Part shown: in pieces, positions 32,589 to 41,863 of the stretch
How positions within the stretch are numbered: the first letter of the stretch is position 1
How the letters are laid out: each line of letters starts with the position of its first letter
Source: Idiomarina zobellii
GTDB taxonomy: Bacteria; Pseudomonadota; Gammaproteobacteria; Enterobacterales; Alteromonadaceae
NCBI RefSeq assembly: GCF_900100855.1
Contig: NZ_FNCB01000014.1
Location: forward strand, 1 to 64,000
Reading direction: 5' to 3'
Length of the DNA stretch: 64,000 nt
Translations under genes and position numbers: made by a program
Notes under the pieces: model-generated
What the model was told of the DNA's origin: nothing
Database searches by the model: none
The model's input: the letters and a program-made list of their open reading frames with translations, nothing else

Positions 32589-33341
32589 ATGCTATCAATT
32601 AAAGATTTACACGCTCGCGTGGAAGAAACAACGATTCTTAAAGGCCTTGACCTAGACATTAAGCCGGGTGAAGTGCATGCCATTATGGGCCCCAATGGCG
32701 CTGGTAAAAGTACTTTGGGCTACGTACTGTCAGGCCGCGAAGGCTATGAGGTAGAAAGCGGTAGCGTTAGCCTTGAGGACAAAGACCTGCTGGATATGGA
32801 AGTGGAAGAGCGTGCGCAAGCAGGCCTATTTCTGGCGTTTCAGTACCCAGTCGAAATTCCAGGCGTTAGCAATATGGAGTTCATGAAAGAGTCAGTCAAC
32901 GCCATGCGTGAAGCTCGCGGTGAAGACGCACTAAGCTCTGCTGAGTTCCTGAAAAAGGCCAAAGAAGCCTGTAAGCAGGTTGAGTTGCCTCTCGACTTCC
33001 TAAAGCGCGGCGTTAACGAAGGCTTCTCCGGCGGTGAGAAGAAGCGTAACGAAATCATGCAAATGATTATGCTTGAGCCTAAGCTGGCTATTCTCGATGA
33101 GTCAGATTCTGGCTTGGACGTTGATGCGCTTCAGGTTGTTGCGAAAGGCGTTAACAGCCAACGCGACGGCAAACGCAGCTTTATCGTTGTGACTCACTAT
33201 CAGCGCTTGCTGGACTACATTGAGCCGGACTATGTTCACATTCTTTCAAACGGCAAAATCGTGAAAAGTGGCGGCCCTGAGTTGGCTAAAGAAGTTGAGA
33301 AGTCAGGCTACGCTTGGCTTAAGGAAGGAGAAGTCGCATGA
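32589..33341 (+). CDS. sufC: Fe-S assembly ATPase SufC
   Basis: This 250-residue ABC-type ATPase of the SufBC2D complex has Walker A GPNGAGKST (about 34-42), Q-loop FLAFQYPVEIPGV, signature FSGGEKKRNE and Walker B LAILDESDSGLD. As in all SufC proteins the residues after Walker B and the variant D-loop are atypical of transport ABCs. Its stop overlaps sufD at ATGA. Length matches the family. Confidence 0.97.
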   Translation: MLSIKDLHARVEETTILKGLDLDIKPGEVHAIMGPNGAGKSTLGYVLSGREGYEVESGSVSLEDKDLLDMEVEERAQAGLFLAFQYPVEIPGVSNMEFMKESVNAMREARGEDALSSAEFLKKAKEACKQVELPLDFLKRGVNEGFSGGEKKRNEIMQMIMLEPKLAILDESDSGLDVDALQVVAKGVNSQRDGKRSFIVVTHYQRLLDYIEPDYVHILSNGKIVKSGGPELAKEVEKSGYAWLKEGEVA

Positions 33342-34588
33342 GTCAATGGCTAGCACAAGTAATTGAGCGTGCCGGCAATGTTGACGACTGGTTAGCGTCT
33401 GCGCGCTCAAAAGCGTTAGCAGAGCTAAAACAGAAAGAGTGGCCAGGACGTCGCACAGAAGCTTGGCGCTACACGTCTTTGCACAAAGTCGCAGACTTAA
33501 ACCTTGCAACGACAAGCGAAGCAACAACGGCCGAAGCGCCTCAGGTTGAGGGCTTAAACAGCATTGACTTGGTTTTCGTTGACGGTCACCTGGTTAGTGA
33601 CATTGCCAACCTGACATTGCCTGAAGGCGTCACAATTGCTTCTCTGGACGCGAAAAGTGATGCAGCGGAAAGTGTGTTTGGGCAAGTTAAGCCTCAGCAT
33701 CATTTATTTGGTTTGGTGAACGATGTACTCGCTCAGCACGGTGTGGTCATTGATATTGCGCCAAACGCGAACGTTGAGCAGCCAATACGCATTGTTAACT
33801 TTGCCAGCGATGGCGTTGAGTCGCATCAGCGCTCATTGGTTCGTGTCGGTGAAGGCGCCAAAGCCGTTATTATTGAGCACGGTGTGGGTAATGGTCATAG
33901 CCTGAATACCGCCTTCGCAGAATACGACATTGCCGACAAAGCAGCTTTAGAACATTACCGGTTAGCGCTGCACGAAGGCGAAGCCATTCACGTTGGTGGT
34001 AGCCATTTCCGCTTACACAATGAGTCTAAGCTTAACAGCACCTTAGTTGGGTACGGCTCTCAGCTGACACGTCTGGATGTCGATATTGAACACGCAGGCG
34101 AGCACGCCTTTGCAAAGTTCAACAACATTTATTTGTTGGCACCGAAAGAGCATTTCGACTTACACAGCACCATAGAGCATGCGCAGCCTAACGGTACCAC
34201 CGAAGAAAATGCGCGCGGCATTATTGGCGACAAGGCAAAAGCGGTATTTAACGGTCGTATTCACATACATCGCCATGCGCAAAAAACCCTGGCTGAGCTG
34301 AACAACCGTAACTTGTTACTCACTCGTGGCGCACAAATTAATACCAAACCTGAGCTGGAAATTTACGCGGACGATGTTCAGTGTGCTCACGGTGCTACTG
34401 TCGCAGAAATTGATGAAGAAGCTCTTTATTACATGCTGACTCGCGGTATCGACAAGCAGCAGGCATTGGTTATGCTTAACTTCGGCTTTGTACAGGAGCT
34501 GCTTTTCCAAATGCCAAATCGCGCATTAGCAGACTGGCTTCAGCCAATACTTAAGCAACGCTTCGAGCGTATGATGGAGCAGCAATGA
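33338..34588 (+). CDS. sufD: Fe-S assembly subunit SufD
   Basis: This 416-residue partner of SufB has the SufBD beta-helix core. It is recognised by RTEAWRYTSL near the N-terminus and by the C-terminal QINTKPELEIYADDVQCAHG (the conserved His of the SufB-SufD interface), then LVMLNFGFVQEL. It overlaps sufC and sufS by four bases each, so the operon is translationally coupled. Confidence 0.95.
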   Translation: MSQWLAQVIERAGNVDDWLASARSKALAELKQKEWPGRRTEAWRYTSLHKVADLNLATTSEATTAEAPQVEGLNSIDLVFVDGHLVSDIANLTLPEGVTIASLDAKSDAAESVFGQVKPQHHLFGLVNDVLAQHGVVIDIAPNANVEQPIRIVNFASDGVESHQRSLVRVGEGAKAVIIEHGVGNGHSLNTAFAEYDIADKAALEHYRLALHEGEAIHVGGSHFRLHNESKLNSTLVGYGSQLTRLDVDIEHAGEHAFAKFNNIYLLAPKEHFDLHSTIEHAQPNGTTEENARGIIGDKAKAVFNGRIHIHRHAQKTLAELNNRNLLLTRGAQINTKPELEIYADDVQCAHGATVAEIDEEALYYMLTRGIDKQQALVMLNFGFVQELLFQMPNRALADWLQPILKQRFERMMEQQ

Positions 34589-35802
34589 GCCTAAGTGTTG
34601 CAGACATTCGCAAGCAGTTTCCCATTTTGTCACGCGAAGTGAATGGTCGCCCGTTGGTCTACTTAGACAACGCCGCTACGACTCAAAAGCCGCAGGCAGT
34701 TATCAATGCCTTGGTGGACTATTACACGCAGTGCAACTCTAACGTGCATCGCGGTGCTCATTACCTGTCAGACGAAGCAACACGCCGTTACGAGGCTGCG
34801 CGCCAAACGGTTGCAAAATACATTAATGCGAACCGTAACGAAGAAGTGATTTGGACCAGCGGTACAACTGAAGGTATTAACTTAGTCGCTAACGGCGTTG
34901 CGCAACGATTGAAAACCGGTGATGAAGTCATGGTCACCGAAATGGAGCACCATGCTGATTTGGTCACTTGGCAACAGGCTTGTAAACGCTCTGGCGCTAC
35001 CCTAAAAGTTGTGCCCATTTATGACAATGGCGAACTTAATGTTGATGCGTTTCATGAGTTATTGAGTGACAACACCGCTTTTGTTGCCATGCCGCATGTA
35101 TCCAACGCGCTAGGTACTGTAAACCCAATTAAAGAACTGACTGCCGCGGCTAAAAGCAAAGGCGCCTTAGTCTTAATTGATGGAGCCCAGGGCGTTGCTC
35201 ACGGTGCAATAGACGTTCAGGATATTGGTTGCGATTTTTACGCATTTTCAGGCCATAAAGTATTTGGTCCCACCGGCATTGGCGTCCTTTGGGGTCGGTT
35301 CGATGTTTTGAATGACTGGCCAGTGTGGCTAGTTGGCGGCGAAATGATTGCTACCGTTAGCTATCAGGATGCAACCTGGGGCGAGCTTCCTAACCGTTTA
35401 GAAGCAGGCACGCCGAACATAGCAGGCGTTATTGGCCTGGCCGCAGCACTTGACTGGATTCAGCAGTACGACGCGGAAGAAATACGCGCTCACGAACAAG
35501 CGTTACTGGCACGAGCGACCGAATTAGCTAAGCAAACTGAAGGCTTGAGAATTATTGGTGACGCCCCCAATAAAATTGGCGTACTCAGTTTTGTTCTGGA
35601 GGGTGCACACCCGGCTGATATCGGTTTCTTGTTAGATAAGCAAGGTATTGCGATTCGCACCGGCGACCACTGTGCACAACCATTGATGAAGCGCCTGAAT
35701 GTGCCGGGTACCGCACGTGCGTCATTTACCATCTACAATACATTAGACGAAGTTGATCAGCTCTTTGCGGGCATCAACAAAGCTCGTATGATGCTAGCCT
35801 AA
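34585..35802 (+). CDS. sufS: Cysteine desulfurase SufS
   Basis: This 405-residue PLP enzyme takes sulfur from cysteine for cluster assembly. The PLP-binding lysine is Lys225 in FSGHKVFGPTG and the catalytic cysteine is Cys363 in TGDHCAQPLM, in the short loop typical of group II (SufS/CsdA) desulfurases that need SufE. TEMEHHADLVTWQ holds the PLP-stacking His. The ATG overlaps the sufD stop. Its partner sufE is the last gene of the operon. Confidence 0.96.
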   Translation: MSLSVADIRKQFPILSREVNGRPLVYLDNAATTQKPQAVINALVDYYTQCNSNVHRGAHYLSDEATRRYEAARQTVAKYINANRNEEVIWTSGTTEGINLVANGVAQRLKTGDEVMVTEMEHHADLVTWQQACKRSGATLKVVPIYDNGELNVDAFHELLSDNTAFVAMPHVSNALGTVNPIKELTAAAKSKGALVLIDGAQGVAHGAIDVQDIGCDFYAFSGHKVFGPTGIGVLWGRFDVLNDWPVWLVGGEMIATVSYQDATWGELPNRLEAGTPNIAGVIGLAAALDWIQQYDAEEIRAHEQALLARATELAKQTEGLRIIGDAPNKIGVLSFVLEGAHPADIGFLLDKQGIAIRTGDHCAQPLMKRLNVPGTARASFTIYNTLDEVDQLFAGINKARMMLA

Positions 35803-35817
35803 CGGCAGGAGGACACA

Positions 35818-36174
35818 ATGTCTGTAGAAACTTTTAGCCCTTCGTCATCACTTATTTCCATGACGGACAGTGCCATTAAGTATTTTGAGTCACGACTGAA
35901 AAACGAATCGGGCAATTTGATTCGCTTATCAACCAAACAGAGCGGCTGCACAGGTTATGCTTACGTTCTTGACTCTGTTGATGCCATTCAAGACGGTGAT
36001 GAAGTCGTGGAAATTAACGATAACATTAAGGTTGCTATTGCACCCAACGCGCTGGAACTGGTGCGTAATACAGAAATCGATTACGTCAAAGAGGGTATTA
36101 ACGGCATTGTTAAGTTTAACAACCCTAATGTTGTTAACGAATGTGGTTGTGGCGAAAGCTTCAGCGTTACCTAA
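35818..36174 (+). CDS. sufA: A-type Fe-S carrier SufA
   Basis: This 118-residue HesB/IscA-family protein has the three invariant cysteines: Cys44 (SGCTGYAY), Cys109 and Cys111 (ECGCGESF). It passes clusters from the scaffold to target proteins. A good GGAGG stands seven bases before the ATG. The position after sufS, rather than first as in E. coli sufABCDSE, is common in other gammaproteobacteria. Confidence 0.92.
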   Translation: MSVETFSPSSSLISMTDSAIKYFESRLKNESGNLIRLSTKQSGCTGYAYVLDSVDAIQDGDEVVEINDNIKVAIAPNALELVRNTEIDYVKEGINGIVKFNNPNVVNECGCGESFSVT

Positions 36175-36194
36175 ACGGGAAAGATAACAACAGC

Positions 36195-36728
36195 ATGCAA
36201 CAGAAAATGGTGAATACCTTACGCGAAGTCAAAGCGCGTAAGGTGCCATCCGGCGAACCTAAAATCATTCCCAAAGGGGAATTTGTTAATATTACCCAAG
36301 ATTTGGGCGGTAATTACACCGTGACCTGGCAGGGTAATATGCTGCGCATTGACGGCACCGATGGCGACGCCATTGGCCGCAAGCCGGAGAAACTCGACTT
36401 TCCCGCGCCAGAAGACGGTCAAATTTCTGAGCAACAAGTTTGGGATGCACTGGAAACCATCTACGACCCGGAAATTCCCATTAACTTAGTGTCGCTTGGG
36501 CTTATTTATAAAGTCGATATAGACCAAGACAGTTCGCGGGTTAATATTGATATGACTCTCACCGCGCCGGGTTGCGGCATGGGACCAGTACTGGTCGGTG
36601 ACGTTGAGTATCGTGTCTCACTGGTGCCGAATGTTGACAAGGTCAATGTAAACCTAGTGTTCGATCCTCCTTGGTCGCGCGATATGATGAGCGAAGAAGC
36701 GCAGCTTGAAGCTGGTGTGTTTTTCTAA
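36195..36728 (+). CDS. sufT: Fe-S maturation factor SufT (DUF59/MIP18 family)
   Basis: This 177-residue protein has a C-terminal MIP18 domain from about residue 85: VWDALETIYDPEIPINLVSLGLIY and TAPGCGMGPVLVGDVEYR with the conserved Cys. The N-terminal extension with PKGEFVNITQDLGGNYTV is typical of SufT. It aids maturation of Fe-S proteins under high demand. The ATG at 36195 preceded by GGGAAAG is preferred over a frame extension overlapping sufA. E. coli lacks this gene in its suf operon. Confidence 0.88.
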   Translation: MQQKMVNTLREVKARKVPSGEPKIIPKGEFVNITQDLGGNYTVTWQGNMLRIDGTDGDAIGRKPEKLDFPAPEDGQISEQQVWDALETIYDPEIPINLVSLGLIYKVDIDQDSSRVNIDMTLTAPGCGMGPVLVGDVEYRVSLVPNVDKVNVNLVFDPPWSRDMMSEEAQLEAGVFF

Positions 36729-36748
36729 ACAGGAATACCGAATTAGCC

Positions 36749-37162
36749 ATGAACTTACCAACAACTGACGAAATTCTTGATGATTTAGAATTCCTGGACG
36801 ACTGGGAACAGCGCTACCAATACATTATTGATCTTGGCAAGGCACTACCAGGCTTGCCGGAAGAGCAGCATAAAGAAGAGTATCTGGTACGCGGCTGTCA
36901 GAGTAATGTTTGGCTGATTAGTGAAGAGAAAGACGGGAAGTTGCTGTTTCACGTCGACAGTGATGCGGTCATTGTGCAGGGGCTACTAACATTGGTTATG
37001 GCGGCTTACCATGACAAAACGGCTGAACAGATTTTGGCGTTTGATATTGACCAGTACTTTAACCAGCTTGACCTAGAAAACCACATTACACCAACACGTG
37101 GGAATGGATTAAGAGCTATTGTTGGAAAAATCCAGCAGTTGGCCAAAAACGCCAGCGCTTAA
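36749..37162 (+). CDS. sufE: Sulfur acceptor SufE
   Basis: This 137-residue protein accepts persulfide sulfur from SufS on Cys50 (YLVRGCQSNVWL) and hands it to SufB. The N-terminal helix EILDDLEFLDDWEQRYQYII is diagnostic. It ends the suf operon; its 3' end overlaps the convergent EAL-HDOD gene by four bases. Confidence 0.95.
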   Translation: MNLPTTDEILDDLEFLDDWEQRYQYIIDLGKALPGLPEEQHKEEYLVRGCQSNVWLISEEKDGKLLFHVDSDAVIVQGLLTLVMAAYHDKTAEQILAFDIDQYFNQLDLENHITPTRGNGLRAIVGKIQQLAKNASA

Positions 37163-38358
37163 ATGGTATTAAATAACTCTTGTACGTTATTGGATACAGA
37201 GCGGTAGGTTGATAACAGACGCGGCTGGATAGTTTCCAGTCGCTGCTTCATTTGAATCAGGCGTTCCAGTTTCAACGCAATACTCAAACACTGACCCATA
37301 GGCCCTTTTAAATTATTCACTGCTGCTTGTGTTTCAGGTGACAGAGGCAACTTTTCAAAAAACGCCTTTTTATCCACCCCCAACATGATATCAATACCTG
37401 ATAGCAACCCCACGAAATAGCATTGATCAGGATCTAAGTCTTTATTTCTCTGCCCTTTCGCCAGTTCGTAGCACATTTGTGCCCTCACCAGCACCATGCG
37501 TGATGCTTCCTGACTACTAGCCGCTACAGAGCCTATGAGCGCTATCCAGCGGCGCAGTTTCTCAATACCCAGTCGCATAATCACATCTTTGACCCGGGTA
37601 ATTGGGCTCGCCGTTGGATACAAAGGGCTATTTACAATTTTAAGAAGGCTGACAGACAACTTAGGATCTTCTGATATCACTCGCGACAACTCAGTCAAAT
37701 CCGGCTCTTTTTCAAAGCATAAAGACAGCACTTTTGCGAGCTGCAGGGAAGACGGCTCTAGGCGAGTACCATAGATGACTTCCGGCTTAGCGAAGTAGTA
37801 GCCCTGAAACAAGTCAAAACCCAGTTCTTCGTATGCGTTTTTGGTCGCCTCGTCTTCCACTCGCTCTGCTAACCACTTGCCTTTGAAGGTAGTGGTTTCC
37901 TGTTTAAAGGCTCGAACCTGGTCAATAGTGACGGTAGACACATCCACCTTTATGTAAGACGCGTACTTTAGTAACGGCTCCCAGGCAGGGTCAAACTCGA
38001 AGTCATCGAGTGCAAAGCGAAAGCCCTTCTCATGCCAGCGTGCTACCGCATTCACAACAGCTCGCGTTGGCTTTATGGTTTCTAAAAGCTCAATAACGAC
38101 CTTATCAGGCTCTATAGGCAGGAAGCTTTGAGACAGCAGAAAGTCGCTGGAAACATTAATAAAAGCCGTTGCATCGTACTGAGTGGTTTGCTCAGTGATG
38201 CCCGCGCAAAGGTTAAACACCACCTCACTGGTAGCAGCGGTATCGCCCACGGTTTCGGCGGATAAATGAATGGCGCTTCGGTACAACAGTTCTACCGCGT
38301 AAAAACGGTTTTTTCTGTCGTATATTGGCTGGGCCGCCAATAAAGGGGATGATTCCAA
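37159..38358 (-). CDS. EAL-HDOD signalling protein with degenerate EAL domain
   Basis: This 399-residue cytosolic protein has an N-terminal EAL-like domain (about 1-195) and a C-terminal HDOD domain (about 205-385; SEDPKLSVSLLKIVNSPLY). The EAL motif reads AVELLYR at residues 21-27, and the Mg-binding DDFE is kept as LDDFEFDP. Too few catalytic residues are evident for confident phosphodiesterase activity. Such YuxH/CdgJ-like proteins usually act as c-di-GMP effectors or scaffolds affecting motility and biofilm. Its closeness to curli genes is suggestive only. Confidence 0.85.
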   Translation of the reverse strand: MESSPLLAAQPIYDRKNRFYAVELLYRSAIHLSAETVGDTAATSEVVFNLCAGITEQTTQYDATAFINVSSDFLLSQSFLPIEPDKVVIELLETIKPTRAVVNAVARWHEKGFRFALDDFEFDPAWEPLLKYASYIKVDVSTVTIDQVRAFKQETTTFKGKWLAERVEDEATKNAYEELGFDLFQGYYFAKPEVIYGTRLEPSSLQLAKVLSLCFEKEPDLTELSRVISEDPKLSVSLLKIVNSPLYPTASPITRVKDVIMRLGIEKLRRWIALIGSVAASSQEASRMVLVRAQMCYELAKGQRNKDLDPDQCYFVGLLSGIDIMLGVDKKAFFEKLPLSPETQAAVNNLKGPMGQCLSIALKLERLIQMKQRLETIQPRLLSTYRSVSNNVQELFNTI

Positions 38359-38442
38359 ACCTGTCTACTTTTTAAACACTGATTATAAGCAGGATTCTAC
38401 GGTAGTTTTTAATAAAAGAAAAGATGAACGGTTGTTATAAAT

Positions 38443-38964
38443 TTAAGATTTACGACGCCCTGTAATCATGGGCTTTATAAGCTCAATGCGACCCCACCAA
38501 CCTGTCAAAAGCACTGCGGCAACATGAATAAGAGCGCCTATAAATAAACTATGGGCAATGTATTCATGAATATTTTCGACAAGCGTACTGCCAAAGAAGG
38601 TGTCTGTTTCTTCGAGCAGAAAACCGGTAATGCCCTGCGCTAAAAGCAATAACCAAAACAGCAGTATCAACATACCGCCAACAGCGTTATGCCCGGATTC
38701 TTTAGGAATCTTGCGATTTTTAAGTTCACGCAGATGTTCAGATATTCGTCTAGAGGTCGGAAAAAAATCACTCAACCTTGCTCGCTGAGGCCCAACGAAG
38801 CTCCAGACAACACGAGCAAATACTAAAGCCCAAACACTATAACCAATCCACTGATGGACCGCTTCACCTGGCTCTAGTACAAAATAATTTAGCGTAAAGC
38901 CAATAACAATAAGCCAGTGGTAAATGCGGATAAACTTATCCCAAATCACCACTGGCTTACTCAT
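38443..38964 (-). CDS. Cytochrome b561
   Basis: This 173-residue inner-membrane di-heme b-type cytochrome has four transmembrane helices (about 12-30, 40-60, 95-118, 138-158). Heme-ligand histidines are present in IYHWLI, ESGHNAVGG and EYIAHSLFIGALIH. It follows the PepSY gene by four bases. Pairing of b561 with a small PepSY protein is common and suggests periplasmic electron transfer, perhaps from the quinone pool. Confidence 0.9.
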   Translation of the reverse strand: MSKPVVIWDKFIRIYHWLIVIGFTLNYFVLEPGEAVHQWIGYSVWALVFARVVWSFVGPQRARLSDFFPTSRRISEHLRELKNRKIPKESGHNAVGGMLILLFWLLLLAQGITGFLLEETDTFFGSTLVENIHEYIAHSLFIGALIHVAAVLLTGWWGRIELIKPMITGRRKS

Positions 38965-38968
38965 TAAC

Positions 38969-39250
38969 TTACTCTTTCTCTTCTTTTACAACGCTGCCAT
39001 CAACAGGATTGAAGTAAATTTCTACCTTCTCGCCTGCCTGGTTTTTGCCGTAAATCTCGTAGCAGTTGCCGGGAGTGACTTTAAACTCATTAATGTCATA
39101 GCCCTGCTCTTTTAAACCAGCCTGGAACTGTTCTTGATCCATCCACTCTGATTGTGGCGCCGTTGTGCACTGTGTTTCCGTTTCTTCGGCACTGCAAGCG
39201 GCTAACAATGCCGCCGCACCTGCCATCGCGGTTAATTTTAATACGTTCAT
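38969..39250 (-). CDS. PepSY-domain lipoprotein
   Basis: This 93-residue protein has the lipobox LLAAC (Cys19) and a single PepSY domain (about 40-90) with two cysteines that could form a disulfide. SEWMDQEQFQAGLKEQGYDINEFKVTPGNCYEIYG, read in parts, matches the small PepSY proteins beside cytochrome b561. AGGAGA lies upstream of the ATG. It is probably anchored in the envelope facing the periplasm and forms a unit with the next gene. Confidence 0.88.
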   Translation of the reverse strand: MNVLKLTAMAGAAALLAACSAEETETQCTTAPQSEWMDQEQFQAGLKEQGYDINEFKVTPGNCYEIYGKNQAGEKVEIYFNPVDGSVVKEEKE

Positions 39251-39262
39251 ATTAGTCTCCTA

Positions 39263-41404
39263 TCATTCGTTAGGAAGTGACTCGAAGCCCATGTGATAGA
39301 GCGTAAAGCCGAAAATATCCGAATACTGCTCAATCGTTTTTGAAACTGGTGTTCCTGCACCGTGGCCCGCATTGGTTTCAATGCGAATTAACTGCGGGTT
39401 ATCGCCCCCGGCTTTATCCTGAAGCTCTGCTGCGAACTTAAAGGAATGGGCAGGCACCACCCGGTCATCATGATCACCCGTAGTAACCAGCGTTGCCGGA
39501 TACTCAACACCTTGTTCTACGTTATGCACTGGCGAGTAGTTCAGCAAGTATTCAAACATTTCTTTACTGTCTTCTGCTGTACCATAGTCATACGCCCAGC
39601 CTGCACCCGCAGTGAAGGTGTGATAGCGAAGCATGTCCAAAACTCCCACCGCTGGTAACGCAACCGCAAACAGCTCAGGGCGCTGTGTCATTACCGCACC
39701 AACCAGCAAGCCACCGTTTGAGCCACCACGAACTGCCAGGCGCTCAGACGAAGTATAGTCTGCTTCTATCAGATATTCCGCTGCCGCAATAAAGTCATCG
39801 AACACATTTTGCTTTTGCATCTTAGTGCCAGCTTTATGCCACTCTTTACCGTACTCACCACCACCACGTAAGTTGGCAACCGCATAAACACCGCCCATTT
39901 CCAGCCAAGCTGCATTAGCAATGCTGAAACTTGGTGTCAGACTAATATTGAAGCCACCGTAGCCGTATAGAATAGTTGGGTTCGTACCGTTTAGCTCAAC
40001 ACCTTTTTTATGAGTGATGATCATAGGCACTTCAGTGCCGTCTTTAGACGTATAGAACACCTGCTTACTCACATACTGGTTAGGGTCAAAGTCTGCGCCC
40101 GATTCTTCGTACACGGTCGACTCTCCCGTTTCAGGGTTCATCTCGTATATGGTGCTTGGCGTGCTGTAGTTCGTGAAGCTGTAATACACTTTTTCAGCGT
40201 CTTTCTTTTCACTAAAGCCACTCGCACTACCTACTCCCGGCAATGCGATGTCACGCACTTTCTTACCGTCGTAGTCGTATTGCTCGACTTTGGATACCGC
40301 ATCAACCATATACTCTGCAAAGATATAACCCGCACCGGTTGATGGATTCAGCACATGCTCGCTGTGTGCAATAAAGTCCTGCCAGTTTTCAGGTGTTGGG
40401 TTGCTCGCATCCACGGTAACAACACGACCGTTAGGCGCATCCATATTGGTCTCTAGATACAAGGTACCGTCCTGACTTGTCAGTACTGAAGTATCGTAGT
40501 CCATGTTACCGTCAACCAAGACCAGTTCAGAGTCCGGCTGAGTCAAATCTTTAATGTACAGCTTGTTACCAGATGTCGAATTAGCGGCCGAAACCACCAG
40601 GAAACGATCGTCTTCAGTGACATAACCACCAACATAGCGGTGCTTCTCAGCTTCCGTACCACCGAAAATTAGGTCGTCTTCAGACTGAGGCGTACCAATC
40701 TCATGGTAATACAGCTTGTGCTGGTCTGTTTTTGCTGACAGCTCACTGCCTTCCGGTTTGTCATAGCTTGAGTAGTAGAAACCTTCGTTGCCCTTCCACG
40801 AAATACCGCTGAACTTCACGTCCACTAACGGTTCTTCATGCTGGTCGCCAGTTTCTGCGTCAATCACAATAATTTTACGCCAGTCACTGCCGCCTTCAGA
40901 AATAGAATAAGCCGCAATAGAGCCGTCTTCACTGAACGTTAGCTGAGCCAGCGACGTTGTGCCATCTTCACTGAACTTGTTCGGGTCTAAAAAGACTTCC
41001 GCTTCGGCGTCTTCACTTTTCTTACGATAAACAACATACTGGTTTTGCAAACCATCGTTCTTGTAGAAATAGATGTAGTCACCCTCAAAACGAGGCGCGC
41101 TGACTTTTTCATAATTCCACAATTCCGTTAAGCGCTCTTCAATTTTTTCGCGGAATGGAATTTTCTCCAAATGGCTAAAAGTCACTTCATTTTGCGCTTT
41201 TACCCAAGCTTCCGTTTCTTCGCTACGGTCGTCTTCTAACCAGCGATACGGGTCTGCTACTTCAGTGTCAAAGTAGGTGTCTACGACATCGCCTTTACGC
41301 GTTTCCGGATACTGCATCTGATTATTCACTTCTTCATCATTGCTTGGTGACTGTGAGCAGGCTGTCAGCAAACTTACGGCAACCGCTCCTAGTAAGTATT
41401 TCAT
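39263..41404 (-). CDS. Prolyl oligopeptidase (S9A) lipoprotein
   Basis: This 713-residue serine peptidase cleaves short proline-containing peptides. The lipobox LLTAC (Cys16) predicts a lipid-anchored envelope location. A seven-bladed propeller (about 80-430) precedes the alpha/beta hydrolase domain with catalytic Ser in [11 protein letters not shown], Asp in [14 protein letters not shown] and His in [24 protein letters not shown] is also family-typical. It is 11 bases after the small periplasmic gene upstream and 12 before PepSY, so it may be co-transcribed with both. Confidence 0.94.
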   Translation of the reverse strand: MKYLLGAVAVSLLTACSQSPSNDEEVNNQMQYPETRKGDVVDTYFDTEVADPYRWLEDDRSEETEAWVKAQNEVTFSHLEKIPFREKIEERLTELWNYEKVSAPRFEGDYIYFYKNDGLQNQYVVYRKKSEDAEAEVFLDPNKFSEDGTTSLAQLTFSEDGSIAAYSISEGGSDWRKIIVIDAETGDQHEEPLVDVKFSGISWKGNEGFYYSSYDKPEGSELSAKTDQHKLYYHEIGTPQSEDDLIFGGTEAEKHRYVGGYVTEDDRFLVVSAANSTSGNKLYIKDLTQPDSELVLVDGNMDYDTSVLTSQDGTLYLETNMDAPNGRVVTVDASNPTPENWQDFIAHSEHVLNPSTGAGYIFAEYMVDAVSKVEQYDYDGKKVRDIALPGVGSASGFSEKKDAEKVYYSFTNYSTPSTIYEMNPETGESTVYEESGADFDPNQYVSKQVFYTSKDGTEVPMIITHKKGVELNGTNPTILYGYGGFNISLTPSFSIANAAWLEMGGVYAVANLRGGGEYGKEWHKAGTKMQKQNVFDDFIAAAEYLIEADYTSSERLAVRGGSNGGLLVGAVMTQRPELFAVALPAVGVLDMLRYHTFTAGAGWAYDYGTAEDSKEMFEYLLNYSPVHNVEQGVEYPATLVTTGDHDDRVVPAHSFKFAAELQDKAGGDNPQLIRIETNAGHGAGTPVSKTIEQYSDIFGFTLYHMGFESLPNE

Positions 41405-41415
41405 TGTTGTTATCC

Positions 41416-41853
41416 TTATTTGAACTTAACGACTTCACCTTTTAGCGCAACGCCGGCCATTAAGAAACCTGCGCCACATTGAAACTCTTCGGCACTCGCA
41501 AACTCATTATGGTTGTAGTTCGACTTAATGTTAATCACTGCGTCGTAACCATTTTCACGAGCGTTTTCCTGTAATACTTTTAGTGCCGACAACAACACCC
41601 ATTCACAGGCTTCTCGGTCTGACTTACCAAAAGCGTTCGTCTTACGGCTTGTGCTAATAACGCCCATGGATTGAGCCACTTCCGGGTGCGATTGCCCCGC
41701 AAAATAGAAAGGCACATCATGTAGAGCTTCTTTTGCCTTGGCAGTCTCTACTGCTGGCTTAATTTCCAAAGTAACCACATCATCTCTGGCTTCCGCTGAG
41801 AACGACAGTAACGCAGCGGCAAACAAAGCACTAGCAACAAGTAAGTTTTTCAT
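41416..41853 (-). CDS. Small periplasmic protein (YbjQ-like, often mislabelled excinuclease)
   Basis: This 145-residue protein has a signal peptide (ending SAEA). Its C-terminal half, [16 protein letters not shown] and [18 protein letters not shown], resembles the YbjQ/heavy-metal-binding fold. Homologues are often named excinuclease ATPase subunit, for which I see no basis. It begins ten bases after the last APE gene and may be the operon's final member. Function unknown. Confidence 0.65.
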   Translation of the reverse strand: MKNLLVASALFAAALLSFSAEARDDVVTLEIKPAVETAKAKEALHDVPFYFAGQSHPEVAQSMGVISTSRKTNAFGKSDREACEWVLLSALKVLQENARENGYDAVINIKSNYNHNEFASAEEFQCGAGFLMAGVALKGEVVKFK

Positions 41854-41863
41854 GAGTATTTCC

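Noticed and set aside
41416-41853. Excinuclease ABC subunit, as homologues are often labelled
   Set aside because: The protein is 145 residues with a signal peptide and has no ATPase or zinc motifs.
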